A stretch of 32,160 bases of DNA from CAZFZT01 sp964523675 (GTDB taxonomy: Bacteria; Planctomycetota; Phycisphaerae; Phycisphaerales; SM1A02): the NCBI GenBank assembly GCA_964523675.1, contig CAZFZT010000036.1, forward strand, positions 1 to 32,160, in the 5' to 3' direction. Under the pieces are notes generated by a model. It had not been told where the DNA came from. It was given only the letters and a program-made list of their open reading frames with translations, and made no database searches. Shown here piece by piece: positions 8,052-17,700 of the stretch. Every line of letters starts with the position of its first letter. The stretch's first letter is position 1. The position numbers and the translations under genes are program-made.

Positions 8052-8879
8052 TCATTCCCCGGGCGGTGGCGGGTGTGGTGTTGGGCCCGTGAAGTGGGCC
8101 TCGCTGCGAAGACGTTTGGCGATGTCGGCCAGAATGCGCTCATCTGCGCCGGCCATCGTGTGCGACATGCTGAGTGACTTGTTCGGCACCCACCAGGGAT
8201 CACTGCCAGCCGGAGCTGCGTTCTCGATACCAACGATCGCGTCGTTTAGCCGTGCGTATGGAATGATCTCGTACCGTGCGTCCTCCATATCCCGATCAAG
8301 GCCCGCGAGGAACTTGGATTGCGCTCGCATATCAATCGCGCGCCGATCGAACGGTGCGAGACCGGCCAGCCGGGCGCCGCGATGTGGCGTCCCGATCGTG
8401 AAGAGCCGCTTGATGTTCAGCCGCTTGCCGTCCCCCTCCGGCCGCATCGCAGCGGCATGACGAGCGACCAGGCCGCCCATTGAGAAGCCGATCACATCCA
8501 CCTCCACCGTCAGTTCGGGATCGGTTGACGGGTACTCCTGCTCGACGGCAGCAATCAATCGGTCGCGACAATCATCGAAGGTGAAGCGCCAGAAGAAACT
8601 TGTGCTGATGATTGGTGCGTCACCGCTCGTCGCCCTCCTGAGACGCGCTGCAATGTTACGAGAGATGATGCCGGGGTCCAGATAGCCGGCCGCGACAACG
8701 ACCGGCCGCTCGAGTTCCACCGGTCGGCTGCGCATCTCTCGCAGTGCCGCCCGCCCTTCTGCAACAGTGATCGGAAATGCGGGATTCATGGAATGATCTG
8801 TCGTACAGCCGGCGGGAGCGGCAGCCAGTGCAAAAACAAGAAATGGAAGGCGTAATGGGCCGGCAAGCACAGGTCCCAT
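8052..8879 (-). CDS. alpha/beta-hydrolase (lipase-like) lipoprotein
   Basis: The 275-residue product begins with a lipoprotein signal peptide ending LAAAPAGC (C25 would be lipidated). It has the nucleophile elbow GFSMGG (S133 in VDVIGFSMGGLVARHAA), followed by the FTIGTPHRGARLA stretch seen in lipases and PGAP1-like esterases. A histidine in the SMSHTMAGADERI segment near the C-terminus could complete the triad. The likely role is hydrolysis of an ester at the cell envelope; substrate unknown. The ATG has a GAGGAG Shine-Dalgarno (8885-8890 on the minus strand) 5 nt upstream. It is convergent with the metalloprotease gene and divergent from the DUF456 gene. Confidence 0.85.
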   Translation of the reverse strand: MGPVLAGPLRLPFLVFALAAAPAGCTTDHSMNPAFPITVAEGRAALREMRSRPVELERPVVVAAGYLDPGIISRNIAARLRRATSGDAPIISTSFFWRFTFDDCRDRLIAAVEQEYPSTDPELTVEVDVIGFSMGGLVARHAAAMRPEGDGKRLNIKRLFTIGTPHRGARLAGLAPFDRRAIDMRAQSKFLAGLDRDMEDARYEIIPYARLNDAIVGIENAAPAGSDPWWVPNKSLSMSHTMAGADERILADIAKRLRSEAHFTGPTPHPPPPGE

Positions 8880-8937
8880 GATAACTCCTCACGCGCTTCG
8901 CCTTGGAATTCTGTCCACCGGCTCCCAATGATGCTGT

Positions 8938-9489
8938 GTGGATTGGCTCTTCATCGCCGCTGTACTCTCGTTCGCGCTCCTGGGCGGGGTGTGCGTGCTG
9001 CTTGTCGTCCTGAGCGTGCCAGGAACGTGGATGATGCTGGGCCTTGCGCTGGTGATGGAACTGACAGGGGCGTTCACAATGGCAGGTGAACGGGATGCCG
9101 TCTTCGGCTGGACCGCAATCATCATCTCGTTCGCTCTTGCATTGGTGGGTGAAGCCATCGAATTCGGAGCAGGTGCGCTCGGGGCGAAGACCGGTGGTGG
9201 AACAAAGCGAGGCATGGCAGGCGCGATCATCGGTGGCTTCCTCGGAGCGCTGCTCGTCACGTTTCTGCTGCCCATTCCGCTCGTGGGGACGCTGATCGGA
9301 GCGTTGGTTGGCACATTCGCAGGAGCGGTGATCGCGGAGGTCAGCGGCCAATCGCCGATGACGGTCGCTGGTTCAATGAGACCTGCAATTGGAGCGACCC
9401 TTGGCCGTGTGTTGGGCACTGTGGGCAAGGTCGCGATCGCTTTCGTAATCTGGGTTCTGCTCGTCGCAGCCATTATCTGGTCGTGGTGA
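8938..9489 (+). CDS. DUF456 family membrane protein
   Basis: This 183-residue integral membrane protein has several hydrophobic helices: residues ~4-30, 38-50, 57-75 and a glycine-rich pair around 92-132, plus a last helix at the C-terminus. The order LSVPGTWMMLGLAL, then EAIEFGAGALGAKTGGGTKRG, then a glycine-zipper segment matches the DUF456 family. Its biochemical role is unknown. The start is a GTG at 8938 with no clear Shine-Dalgarno and no in-frame ATG close by, so the exact N-terminus is uncertain by a few residues. It is divergent from the lipoprotein hydrolase with 58 bp between starts. Confidence 0.85.
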   Translation: MDWLFIAAVLSFALLGGVCVLLVVLSVPGTWMMLGLALVMELTGAFTMAGERDAVFGWTAIIISFALALVGEAIEFGAGALGAKTGGGTKRGMAGAIIGGFLGALLVTFLLPIPLVGTLIGALVGTFAGAVIAEVSGQSPMTVAGSMRPAIGATLGRVLGTVGKVAIAFVIWVLLVAAIIWSW

Positions 9490-9609
9490 GAAGCGACAGA
9501 CGACAAGCGGCGAGCAGTCCGATACGCTAGACTTCTCAGGAAATCGCCCAATCTGGATCACGACGATCGCCGATCCTGCTCGCAAGCATCAGCCGAACGA
9601 TCGACACTT

Positions 9610-10638
9610 ATGACCACTGCAACGCCGTCCACCTCCGCCAACGCCCGGCCGCATATCGACCTCAGATCACTTGCCGCCAACTCCTACATCGATGGGGTGT
9701 ATTCAATTCTCAATCCGCAGATTGGGACGACACGCGGCGGCAAGCCATACCTCAAGTGCCTCTTGCGGGATGCGACCGGCGAGTGCGCCGCCCGGCAATG
9801 GACGTTCGACGAATCGAATCTTGAGGGGCTGAACTCGACTGGTTTCGTCTGGATCGCAGGCCATACGCAACTCTACAACGGGCAGTGCCAGATCATCCTG
9901 GAACAGATTCGGCCGGCAGAGGTTACCGATGAGGAAATCGCAGCCCTTCTTCCCACTACGAAATTCGATATCAATGAAATGTTCAACGAGGTGTGCGCCA
10001 TCCTCGGCACACTGGAACATCCTGCCATGAAGGCGCTGGCTCAGGCGTACCTTGACGATGAGGAGTTGATGGAACGGTTCCGCCGCGCTCCAGCGGCCAT
10101 GAACCTTCACCATGCATGGATCGGCGGTTTGCTCGAACACACCTTGCAACTTCTGCGCACGGCCGTAGCCATTCTTCCGCTCTACCCGCAACTCAACCGT
10201 GACATTGTTCTCATGGGGCTGTTCCTCCACGACCTTGGAAAAACGGTGGAGCTCACGTGGGAACGCGGCTTCAACTACACGGCAGACGGCAACCTCATCG
10301 GCCACATTGTCCGAGGCGCGATTATCCTTCAGATAAAGGCAGCCACTGCGGCGCGCAGCGGTGCGAAACTTCCGCCTGCCGCGCTGCGCGTCCTCCAACA
10401 CATCGTCATCAGCCATCATGGTCAGCCGGAGTTCGGAGCTGCAAAGCCGCCGTCAACACCGGAGGCGGTCTTTATCTCGCAACTCGATAACCTGGATGCG
10501 AAAACCGCAATGGCGCTTTCGCATGCGAGGCCGGACGGAGCGCCGCCCATCGAAGGCGCAGCGGACTTCACCGATAAGGTCTGGGCACTTCAGACCCGGC
10601 TCTACTGCCCCGATCCCCTCGCAGCAGAAGAGCTATAA
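9610..10638 (+). CDS. yhaM: OB-fold/HD-domain 3'-5' exoribonuclease, YhaM family
   Basis: The 342-residue product combines an N-terminal OB-fold (about residues 25-110) with a C-terminal HD phosphohydrolase domain (about 160-320). Visible metal-site residues are H167/H168 and H177 in NLHHAWIGGLLEHT, H207-D208 in FLHDLGK, H269-H270 in ISHHG and D293 in QLDNLDAK. This matches YhaM/CBF1 3'-5' exoribonucleases, which trim RNA 3' ends in the cytoplasm. B. subtilis YhaM has 314 residues; the extra length here is a Ser/Thr-rich N-terminus. The ATG has no Shine-Dalgarno. The next gene on the same strand starts 87 bp later and is probably unrelated in function. Confidence 0.88.
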   Translation: MTTATPSTSANARPHIDLRSLAANSYIDGVYSILNPQIGTTRGGKPYLKCLLRDATGECAARQWTFDESNLEGLNSTGFVWIAGHTQLYNGQCQIILEQIRPAEVTDEEIAALLPTTKFDINEMFNEVCAILGTLEHPAMKALAQAYLDDEELMERFRRAPAAMNLHHAWIGGLLEHTLQLLRTAVAILPLYPQLNRDIVLMGLFLHDLGKTVELTWERGFNYTADGNLIGHIVRGAIILQIKAATAARSGAKLPPAALRVLQHIVISHHGQPEFGAAKPPSTPEAVFISQLDNLDAKTAMALSHARPDGAPPIEGAADFTDKVWALQTRLYCPDPLAAEEL

Positions 10639-10725
10639 GCACATGCAATCGCTGCTCAACAGTTCACAACCGAATGATGAACGATACGTGCAAGGGCTTC
10701 GTTGATCCCTTCATCTCCTTCAACA

Positions 10726-11613
10726 ATGAATGCAGCTTCGACAAAGCTCTCGACTCTCCTCGTTCTGGCTGTGATGCTCAGCGCGTGCAAGGTGTCGCCT
10801 CAATCGGCGCCGCCATCCGATCTCGAGGCGCCCTCCTATGCCGAGCTCGCGCGATCCCACAACCAGCGAATAGCGCAACTGACCCGCGTGCAGGCACGGG
10901 GCGTTATCGAGATTGCCTGGACAGATGAAAGCGGCGTTCGCAGATTCCGTCAGGGCGATGTCGATCTCTATCTGCATCTACCCCGGCGGACCGCCTTGCG
11001 GGTCTCGAAACTCGGCAACGTCTATATGTGGCTCGGTTCCGATGCGGATCGGTACTGGCTGTTCGACCTCGTCGATGAGCCCACTTTATACACGGGACGT
11101 CATGCCGGGAGTGACCGCGACACACTGCAGACCGTCAAGCCGCTCGTGCTGCTCGACCTTATCGGCATGGGGGCCATGCAGGAGTTTGATGAAGCCAACG
11201 ATACAGCGCCGCCTCAGGTGACTTACAACAGTGCGACCGACACATGGGTCGCAGAAAGTCCTGGCGAGGGTGGTCCGATGCGCATCTTCTTCGACCGGAC
11301 GACACTCCTGCCAAAGCACGTTGAAACGCTCAGTGCAAATGGCGAGGTTGCGTACTACAGCGACATTTATATGAGCCGCTACCGCTCGGTCCCTGTGCCG
11401 AATGTTTCCGCCGCGGCGCTGCCGCGCATGGCGACTCTAGTTGATATCTTCTCCGCCGGTCCGAACGCTGAGGCACAGGGCGAAGTCAAGCTCGGCCTCG
11501 ACACCCCTACTGGCCGAATCGATGAACGCGCCTTCGAACGTGTCTTCGACTTCTCCCGCTTGAGGCGATCCATGAGACCGGAACGCATCGAAGGCGAATT
11601 GCCGGCTGATTAG
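10726..11613 (+). CDS. LolA/DUF4292-like outer-membrane lipoprotein
   Basis: The 295-residue product has a short lipoprotein signal ending MLSAC (C21 would be the lipidated residue). The mature part resembles LolA/LolB-fold or DUF4292 proteins: an early RVQARGVIEIAW strand, YLHLPRRTALRVSKLGNVYMWLGSDADRYWLFD, then a later TLLPKHVETLSANGEVAYYSDIYMSRY segment. Such proteins bind lipids or lipoproteins in the periplasm, but the specific role here is inferred. An in-frame TTG at 10702 would add eight residues; ATG 10726 gives a cleaner signal peptide. Neither start has a good Shine-Dalgarno. The gene is convergent with the next small gene (17 bp between stops). Confidence 0.72.
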   Translation: MNAASTKLSTLLVLAVMLSACKVSPQSAPPSDLEAPSYAELARSHNQRIAQLTRVQARGVIEIAWTDESGVRRFRQGDVDLYLHLPRRTALRVSKLGNVYMWLGSDADRYWLFDLVDEPTLYTGRHAGSDRDTLQTVKPLVLLDLIGMGAMQEFDEANDTAPPQVTYNSATDTWVAESPGEGGPMRIFFDRTTLLPKHVETLSANGEVAYYSDIYMSRYRSVPVPNVSAAALPRMATLVDIFSAGPNAEAQGEVKLGLDTPTGRIDERAFERVFDFSRLRRSMRPERIEGELPAD

Positions 11614-11630
11614 GAGAAGGCGCAGAACGT

Positions 11631-11897
11631 TCATGATGAGCTGCGTTCGGGCATCAATGTGAGGATGAGCAGCCCCAGAGGGGCGATCGCCCCGAACACA
11701 ATTCCAACCACGACATGGTATCCCTTGGCGACTGCAACCATTGCAGTCCCGATCCAGAAGCACAGGCCCATTGCAGCAAATGAGCCGAAAATGACCGCGG
11801 TTGCTGCAGAACCATCAAGTTCGGCGAGACTTCCCGCCACTACGGCGGTCACAAAGATCGCCAGCCCTGCGAGCGCGACGAGGTATCCTCGCTTCAT
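11631..11897 (-). CDS. small hydrophobic membrane protein
   Basis: This 88-residue protein has three predicted hydrophobic segments, roughly residues 5-22, 33-52 and 58-81, with a short acidic/polar patch (LAELDGS) between the first two and a charged tail. I do not recognise a family. It probably belongs to the gene set because it is convergent with 11613, is spaced 39 bp from the acyltransferase stop, and carries a TATCCT hexamer exactly 7 nt before its ATG. There is no Shine-Dalgarno. Function unknown. Confidence 0.55.
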   Translation of the reverse strand: MKRGYLVALAGLAIFVTAVVAGSLAELDGSAATAVIFGSFAAMGLCFWIGTAMVAVAKGYHVVVGIVFGAIAPLGLLILTLMPERSSS

Positions 11898-11904
11898 GCA
11901 GTAC

Positions 11905-11910
11905 AGGATA
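11905..11910 (-). promoter_or_regulatory. TAnnnT element 7 nt before the small membrane gene
   Basis: TATCCT on the minus strand ends 7 nt before the ATG at 11895-11897, the position expected for a -10 box of a leaderless transcript. No -35 was seen. Confidence 0.33.
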
Positions 11911-11936
11911 CATGAATGCGGTCTTTATGCCTCGCG

Positions 11937-12944
11937 TCAGACTTCGGCCCGATACGCCTCAATGCGATCAAGTTCCTCCTGTTCCATCCACGGCAGTGAT
12001 GCAAGCTTCTCGCGCATTCGTTTCGGCATTGGTCGGCCCTCACGCTCGTATCTCGGGCGACTCTTCCACCTGCGATGCACCCACAGATACTGCTCCGGAG
12101 CCAACCGAATCATCTGCTCGATTGCCCGGTTGTATCGCGCTGTAATGTAGAAAATCGGATCCTCAGCATCGGCCCACTCCGACGGCTCAATCACGTCAGT
12201 CGTTGCCAACTCGAACATGAATCTCCCGCCGACCCGTTTGGCATAGCCGGCCACGATCGGCACCTTGTAATGGGCGGCGAGCAATGCGATCGACTTATAG
12301 CTTGACGCCAGCCGGCCGAAGAAGGGCACAAAGACGCCGGAATTCCCGGCGTTTTGATCCGCAATGAATGCCACCCGCCCGCCTCGCTCCAGCTCCTGCT
12401 GAAGCGCCGGCGTCGCGCCCCACTTCGTGAGAATGCGGGTTCCCGCTGCTTCTCGCATCGACAACAAGTAGCGGTTGATGAGTGGATTGTCGAGCGGCCG
12501 CGCCAGCGCGAGAACGGGATATCCCATCAACGCAAGGAAGTGACCGATGATCTCCCAATTCCCGAAATGCCCCGTCAGTAGAATCATCGGCTCGCCGTGA
12601 ATGAGCCGGTCCATCACACGCCCGATCGACGAATGAATGCGGATATAGCGTGGCCACGATGACGCGGTGATGGCCCGAGTCGTCGCCATGGCATCCACCA
12701 TGAACAGTTGAAACATGTGCTGCACCGAGCGCAGCGCAATTATCTGTACCTCATCCGGCGGCAGGTGGGGAAAGCTCAGCGCGATGTTGCTCTCAGCCCG
12801 GCGACGGCGAGATCGGCCTGCTCGATGAAAGGCGGTGCCGATTGCAGCGGCCGTCCCCAGATTCGCTTCGGTCGGGAACGAATGGAAGAAAGTCGAAAGC
12901 GATCGAAAGGCGAAGTACTGCGAGAGATGGGTCAAGCTAGCCAT
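11937..12944 (-). CDS. LpxL/HtrB-type lysophospholipid (lipid A) acyltransferase
   Basis: The 335-residue product matches the LpxL/HtrB family, which transfers a secondary acyl chain to lipid A precursors at the inner membrane. It has the catalytic H-x4-E motif HFGNWE (H126, E131), the upstream RRRRAESNIALSFP segment, an ALARPLDNPLINRYL stretch, the ADQNAG motif, and the end region LWVHRRWKSRPR typical of the family. The open frame extends upstream to 13286 across unrelated sequence and into the neighbouring gene; the ATG at 12942-12944 gives the normal N-terminus (MASLTHLSQYFAFRSL). No Shine-Dalgarno is visible. The presence of this gene suggests a lipid A-containing outer membrane. It lies 103 bp downstream of the coiled-coil gene. 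Confidence 0.88.
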   Translation of the reverse strand: MASLTHLSQYFAFRSLSTFFHSFPTEANLGTAAAIGTAFHRAGRSRRRRAESNIALSFPHLPPDEVQIIALRSVQHMFQLFMVDAMATTRAITASSWPRYIRIHSSIGRVMDRLIHGEPMILLTGHFGNWEIIGHFLALMGYPVLALARPLDNPLINRYLLSMREAAGTRILTKWGATPALQQELERGGRVAFIADQNAGNSGVFVPFFGRLASSYKSIALLAAHYKVPIVAGYAKRVGGRFMFELATTDVIEPSEWADAEDPIFYITARYNRAIEQMIRLAPEQYLWVHRRWKSRPRYEREGRPMPKRMREKLASLPWMEQEELDRIEAYRAEV

Positions 12945-13047
12945 CGGCTGTCGGCTGTGTGCAGTTCCGCCTCGTGTTGGCAACCCTCGGCGACTTGCAG
13001 AGCGCATGTTGCACGAGGGCGCTATACCCACTCTGTGACGACTTGCC

Positions 13048-14427
13048 TTATCGCGGCACGTGACCGGTAAGCACAAAGAAGCGATTGTGGTTGAGCACGG
13101 GGATCTGCGCCCGCGTGGCATCATCAAGCAGCCGCTGATACTGATCAAACTCACGACGCTTGCGCAGCCATGCGTCGATCTCATGCACTGAAGCATCATC
13201 ACGCGGCTGCATGACACGATCCGGCGGAACGCCAAGGACGAGGAAGTCAAGATCACCCGGAATCTCATCGCCTTCGACGACTTCACCCCCCCATTCGCGA
13301 ATCATACTTCGGATGTAATCCGCCTCAGTCGCAGTGGCCCGAGAATCGCCGTCAACGTCGAACCGGCCGTGGACGAGGAACTTGAACTGATAGTTCGGGT
13401 CGTACACCGCATTGGCAATGACATTGTCCTGGATAACCGGGCGGCCCGCGACAGAACGAATAATCTTGCCCGTCGATGTCTCATCGCCCACTCGGATGAC
13501 CTGTATGCTCGCCTTGCCTCGCGGCAGTTGGCCGCTCGCATCAGGGCGGATCGCGGCAGCGTCGTCGTACACCTCGAATGTCATACCCTGCACGACGCGG
13601 TGCTTCCGTCCACGATCGATGAAGACCGTATCCGCCGCTCCACTCACGCCGATGATTCGGCCGTCAACAAGCGTTGCAGGATCCTGTGCCCGAAGCCGAT
13701 CCGAGCTCAATCGCTGCTGCAATTCTTCGACGCGGGTCTGAAGCGCGACAACCTGTCTGCTGAAGTCATCATTCTCCTGAACGAGTTCATTGATGCGCGT
13801 TTCGTACTGGTCCTGCAAGCGATCAACTGACTCGTTCATCGCGAGCTTCGCGTCGTCGAGTTCGCCGCGATAGTTATCTGCCGCCTGACGGTAGCCGGCG
13901 ATCTGATCCTGCACCGACGCCAGTTCGCGGCTGTGGCTGTCGCGAAGATTGTCCATCGACGCCCGCATCTGTTCGATCTCGCTCTGTAACTGTTGACGCA
14001 CTGCGTTGAGGTTTTCCATCTCCTCCTTGCTGCGCTGAAGTTCCGTGCGCATGCGTCGCATCGTCTCGCTCACGACGCCATCCGGTTCAACGCCCATCCC
14101 TGCAAATCGTGCCTGCACGGCCTCGAGCGAGGCGCCCGGGTTGCCGTCAACATAGCGCGTGAGGGTCTCAAGTCGGTTGTGCAGGAACTGCGCGACGGAT
14201 TCACGCCGTTCGGTGGCCATGCCTTCATACCGCTGGAAGATGTCCTGATTGCGCTGTTGCGGCAGCACATACCGCTCCAGAGCGTCTTCGGCAGCGGCCT
14301 TCTGAGCAAGCGCATCACTCTGCCCCGCATGAAACGCAATGGTAAGCACGAGCAGCGATGCAGAGGCAATGATGAAGATCACCAGTGAAACGATGACGCC
14401 GGTGCCGGCTCCTGAGCGAACAGCCAT
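13048..14427 (-). CDS. membrane-anchored coiled-coil protein with BRCT-like C-terminus
   Basis: The 459-residue product has one N-terminal membrane helix (about residues 10-32) and a long charged heptad-rich stretch, strongest at 121-245, likely a coiled coil. A beta-rich domain at about 252-345 follows: DGRIIGVSGAADTVFIDRG, then GMTFEVYD. From about 347 to 401 comes a segment, FLVHGRFD to REWGGEVVEGDEIPGDLDFLVLG, with the strand-helix order and the GG turn of a BRCT-like fold. A BRCT-like domain in a membrane-anchored protein is unusual; the call is mine and needs a structure comparison. The start is supported by GGAGAAG (14435-14441) 7 nt upstream. It could be a structural envelope protein; function unknown. 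Confidence 0.72.
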   Translation of the reverse strand: MAVRSGAGTGVIVSLVIFIIASASLLVLTIAFHAGQSDALAQKAAAEDALERYVLPQQRNQDIFQRYEGMATERRESVAQFLHNRLETLTRYVDGNPGASLEAVQARFAGMGVEPDGVVSETMRRMRTELQRSKEEMENLNAVRQQLQSEIEQMRASMDNLRDSHSRELASVQDQIAGYRQAADNYRGELDDAKLAMNESVDRLQDQYETRINELVQENDDFSRQVVALQTRVEELQQRLSSDRLRAQDPATLVDGRIIGVSGAADTVFIDRGRKHRVVQGMTFEVYDDAAAIRPDASGQLPRGKASIQVIRVGDETSTGKIIRSVAGRPVIQDNVIANAVYDPNYQFKFLVHGRFDVDGDSRATATEADYIRSMIREWGGEVVEGDEIPGDLDFLVLGVPPDRVMQPRDDASVHEIDAWLRKRREFDQYQRLLDDATRAQIPVLNHNRFFVLTGHVPR

Positions 14428-14458
14428 GTGTTATCTTCTCCGAACAGTGAGTGAGAAA

Positions 14459-14482
14459 CCCGATTCGCTCCAGTGAATCGGG
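14459..14482. repeat. 8-bp inverted repeat before the coiled-coil gene
   Basis: CCCGATTC (14459-14466) and GAATCGGG (14475-14482) form perfect arms around an 8-nt loop. It lies 32 nt upstream of the ATG at 14427 and downstream of the candidate promoter, so it would be in the leader as a hairpin or act as an operator. Confidence 0.35.
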
Positions 14483-14502
14483 CGAATTGACGCGAAGAGA
14501 CC

Positions 14503-14531
14503 AGTGTCCACGAAATCGGCCCGCCCGTCAA
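14503..14531 (-). promoter_or_regulatory. candidate sigma-70 promoter of the coiled-coil gene
   Basis: On the minus strand TTGACG (14526-14531, five of six) and GACACT (14503-14508, three of six) are separated by exactly 17 nt. Predicted leader is about 70 nt and includes the inverted repeat at 14459-14482. Confidence 0.38.
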
Positions 14532-14623
14532 GCGCCGGACTGCCGCCTTGAACCGATCAAGCAAGGGATACGCAGACGGGGTCTGAAGGGTTGCCGATCG
14601 CCTCTAGCGCAGCATTGAACAGC

Positions 14624-14665
14624 CAAAAAAACGAACGCGCCCCAACCTCGGATGCTGGGACGCGT
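14624..14665 (-). terminator. rho-independent terminator after the repeat-protein genes
   Basis: On the minus strand a 10-bp stem, ACGCGTCCCA pairing with TGGGGCGCGT (one G-U pair), closes an 11-nt loop. It is followed three bases later by seven Ts. It lies 65 bp after the stop codon at 14730, so it ends transcription of the 14730-17756 gene and probably of the upstream paralog too. Confidence 0.8.
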
Positions 14666-14729
14666 CGTCTGTCGCAGTTGTGATGTCAAGCAACCGCGAC
14701 CATGATTCGGCGGACCGGAGTCCGGCCGA

Positions 14730-17700
14730 TCATCCCCAATTCGCGAGCAGAATAAGAAGGTCCGGCACACCCACGGAGCCGTTCTCGTCGAGATCCGCCG
14801 GGCAAGTTTCGGGATCGTTGCAATCACCCCACGCCGCGAGGAGCAGGAGAAGGTCGGGCACACCGACCGCGCTGCTGCAGTCAAGATCGCCGGTCTTGCT
14901 TTCGGTGAACCGGACCGCCACGGTGCCCTCGCCAGCGTCATAGATGATTCTCAACTTTGAACCGTCGCATGGAAGGAACTGGTCGAACGTGCCCGTGATG
15001 CTGCCGGCTTCGAGGAAGACGATTTCCGTGTTCGGCAGCGGGTTGAAGTCCTCACTGATCTGAAGATCGAGAACACCCCCGAGGTTTGCACTACCACTGA
15101 CGGTGATGAGGTCGTGGTTGAGTTCATCGTCGATCTCGATGACCAGCGTCCCGCTACCGGACTGCATGAGCGTGCCCTGCACATGCAGGGTTCCAAGCGA
15201 CTCACCTGGCTCGATCGAGCCGCCGGTGTTGTTCAGCGTGCCGGTGATCTGGCCGGTGCCGTTGAGCACACCGCCTTGTAACTGCAGCTGGTTGCCGCCA
15301 CCGGTAACGGCCATTGTTCCATTCACGGTGGTAATCCCGTCTGTCTGCACAAAGTGGCCGCTGGAGCGAGTGAGCATACTGCCTGCATCGATAAGTACCG
15401 TGCCCTGCTGATTCATCATGCCACCAGAGATACCAAGCCCGCCGATGTTCTCGGCGTGAAGCAAGCCGTGGTTGATAAGGCCGATGTCGTTGTCGGGCGC
15501 GATGTCGAGGAGGTTTTCGCCATCGGCAATGATCGAACCGTGGTTGATCCATCCGGTGCGCGAGCCGACCCAACTGAGGTTGCCTGCGCCGCGGACGGTG
15601 TTGTCATGGTTGATCCAGTAACTGTTCGCATCAGCGCGATACATCCAGTTCGTGGTCGTATCGGAGAGAACGACTGTGCCGCCACCAGTGAGCGTGACCG
15701 GGCCATCCGCCGGGCGGAGATAAGTGTTACCACCGGTCGATTCAAGTTCGATTGTGCCGGTGTTGGTGATCGTTCCCGAAGCGAACATCGTGCGACCATT
15801 GTTGACAGTCGTGTGACCGGCATGAGTGAGATCGCCGATCAGCGGCGTATTGGCAGTGACGCGGATTCGTCCATCACCCTCGGTGTCAAGCGTACCGCCA
15901 GTGATCGTCGCATTGCCGTTGAGATGCACGACCGAGCCAGCATCGGCCTGGATAAGCCCGTCGTTGTTGTCGTAGGTGCCGCCATTGAGTTGGAGCGTCC
16001 CGCCGTCCTCAGCGCGCAGGGTGCCTTCGTTGGTGAACAGCGCACTGCCCGGCTGGATAGTCAGCGGGGCGGTTTGATTGGCGATGATCAGGTGTTGATT
16101 CGTGATTGGCGTCGGCGAGCCGCTCCAGCTCAGATTCCCAGCGCCTTCAATGACATTATCGACATTGAGCAGCGCGGCGTTGGTCGTGTGGCGGTAAATC
16201 CAGTTGTTTGCGCTGTCACTCAGTCGGATCGTGCCGCCGCCGGTAAGCGTCAGGGTGCCTTCCGTCGGGCGCAAGTACGTTGAGCCGCCTGTGGAACCAA
16301 GTTCAATCAAACCGGTGTTGTTGATCGTGCCGGAGCCGAGCATGATGCGACTGTTCTCGATGATCGTGTGGCCAGCGTGTGTGAGGTTGTCAACGTGTGG
16401 CGTGGCGAAGGTGACAAGAAACAGGCCGTCACCTTGTGTATCGAGCGTGCCGCCGGTGATAAAGGCGTTGCCGCTGAGGTGAATCTGCGAGCCGGCCCTG
16501 GCTTCGATCAGCCCGCCTGTGTTGTCGTAGGTACCGGTACCGAGTCGCAATGTGCCGCCGTCGGCAGCGCGAAGGGCGCCTTCATTGGTGAACAGTGCAC
16601 TGCCCGGTTGAATGGCCAGCGCTTCGGTCTGGTTGGCGATGATCAGATGCTGGTTCGTGATCGGCGTGGGTGTGCCTGTCCAACTCAGTTGTCCTGCGCC
16701 CTCAATCGTGTTGTCTACGTTGATGAGCGCCCCATCAGCGCTGTTTCTGAAAATCCAGTTATTGGGATGATTGCCCATGAGGATCGTTCCGCCGCCGGTG
16801 AGCGAGACGACGCCGTCCGTCGGGCGGATCCCGGTGGTGCCACCTGCCGAGTCCAGTTCAATCAAACCGGTGTTGTGAATGGCTCCCGAAGCGAGCAACG
16901 AGAGGCCGTTGTCAATGATCGTGTGGCCGCCGTGGGTGAGATTGTCGATGTGCGACGTGCCGCTGACAACACGGAACAGTCCATCGCCGTTGGTGTCAAG
17001 CGTGCCGCCTGTGATGAACGCATTGCCCTCAAACGTGACCAGGGAATCGGCCAGGGCTTCAATAATGCCTCCCGTATTGTCGTAGGTACCGGTACCGAGT
17101 CGCAATGTGCCGCCGTCGGCAGCGCGAAGCGTGCCTTCATTCGTGAACAGCGCACTGCCCGGCTGGATGGTCAGCGCGGTGCTTTGGTTGGCGATGATCA
17201 GATGCTGATTCGTGATCGGCGTGGGCGCGCTGTTCCAACTGAGTTGGCCAGCACCCTCGATCGTGTTGTCTACGTTGATCAGTGCCCCATCAGCGCTGTT
17301 TCGGTAAATCCAGTTGTTGGCGTTGTTGCCCATGAGGATCGTTCCGCCTCCGGTGAGGGAGACGACGCCGTCTGTCGGGCGAATGGCGGTGGTGCCCCCG
17401 GTCGAGCCGAGTTCGATCAGGCCGGCATTGTCGATGACTCCACCTGCCTCATCGAGGGCGGAGACGGTCAAGTGTCGGCTGGGGTTGATGTGCAGATGAT
17501 CGCCTGTGCCGACGGTCAACCTGCTCACGGTCGTGTTCGAATCCAGATTCACCAGATTCCCGAATCGAGTGCTGATGATGGCGTGGTACTCGTTGCCGCC
17601 GCCGTTGTTCGGAACCGTCGCCGGATCCCAATGTAGGGCAGTATGCCAGTTCTCACCGTCAGGCCCGATCCATGTAATGTCAATGAGATCCCCCCAAGCA

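Noticed and set aside
15354..17636. Open frames of 309 and 422 residues antisense to paralog A
   Set aside because: Because the sense units repeat, an open antisense frame repeats as well. The translations have no start signals or known domains.
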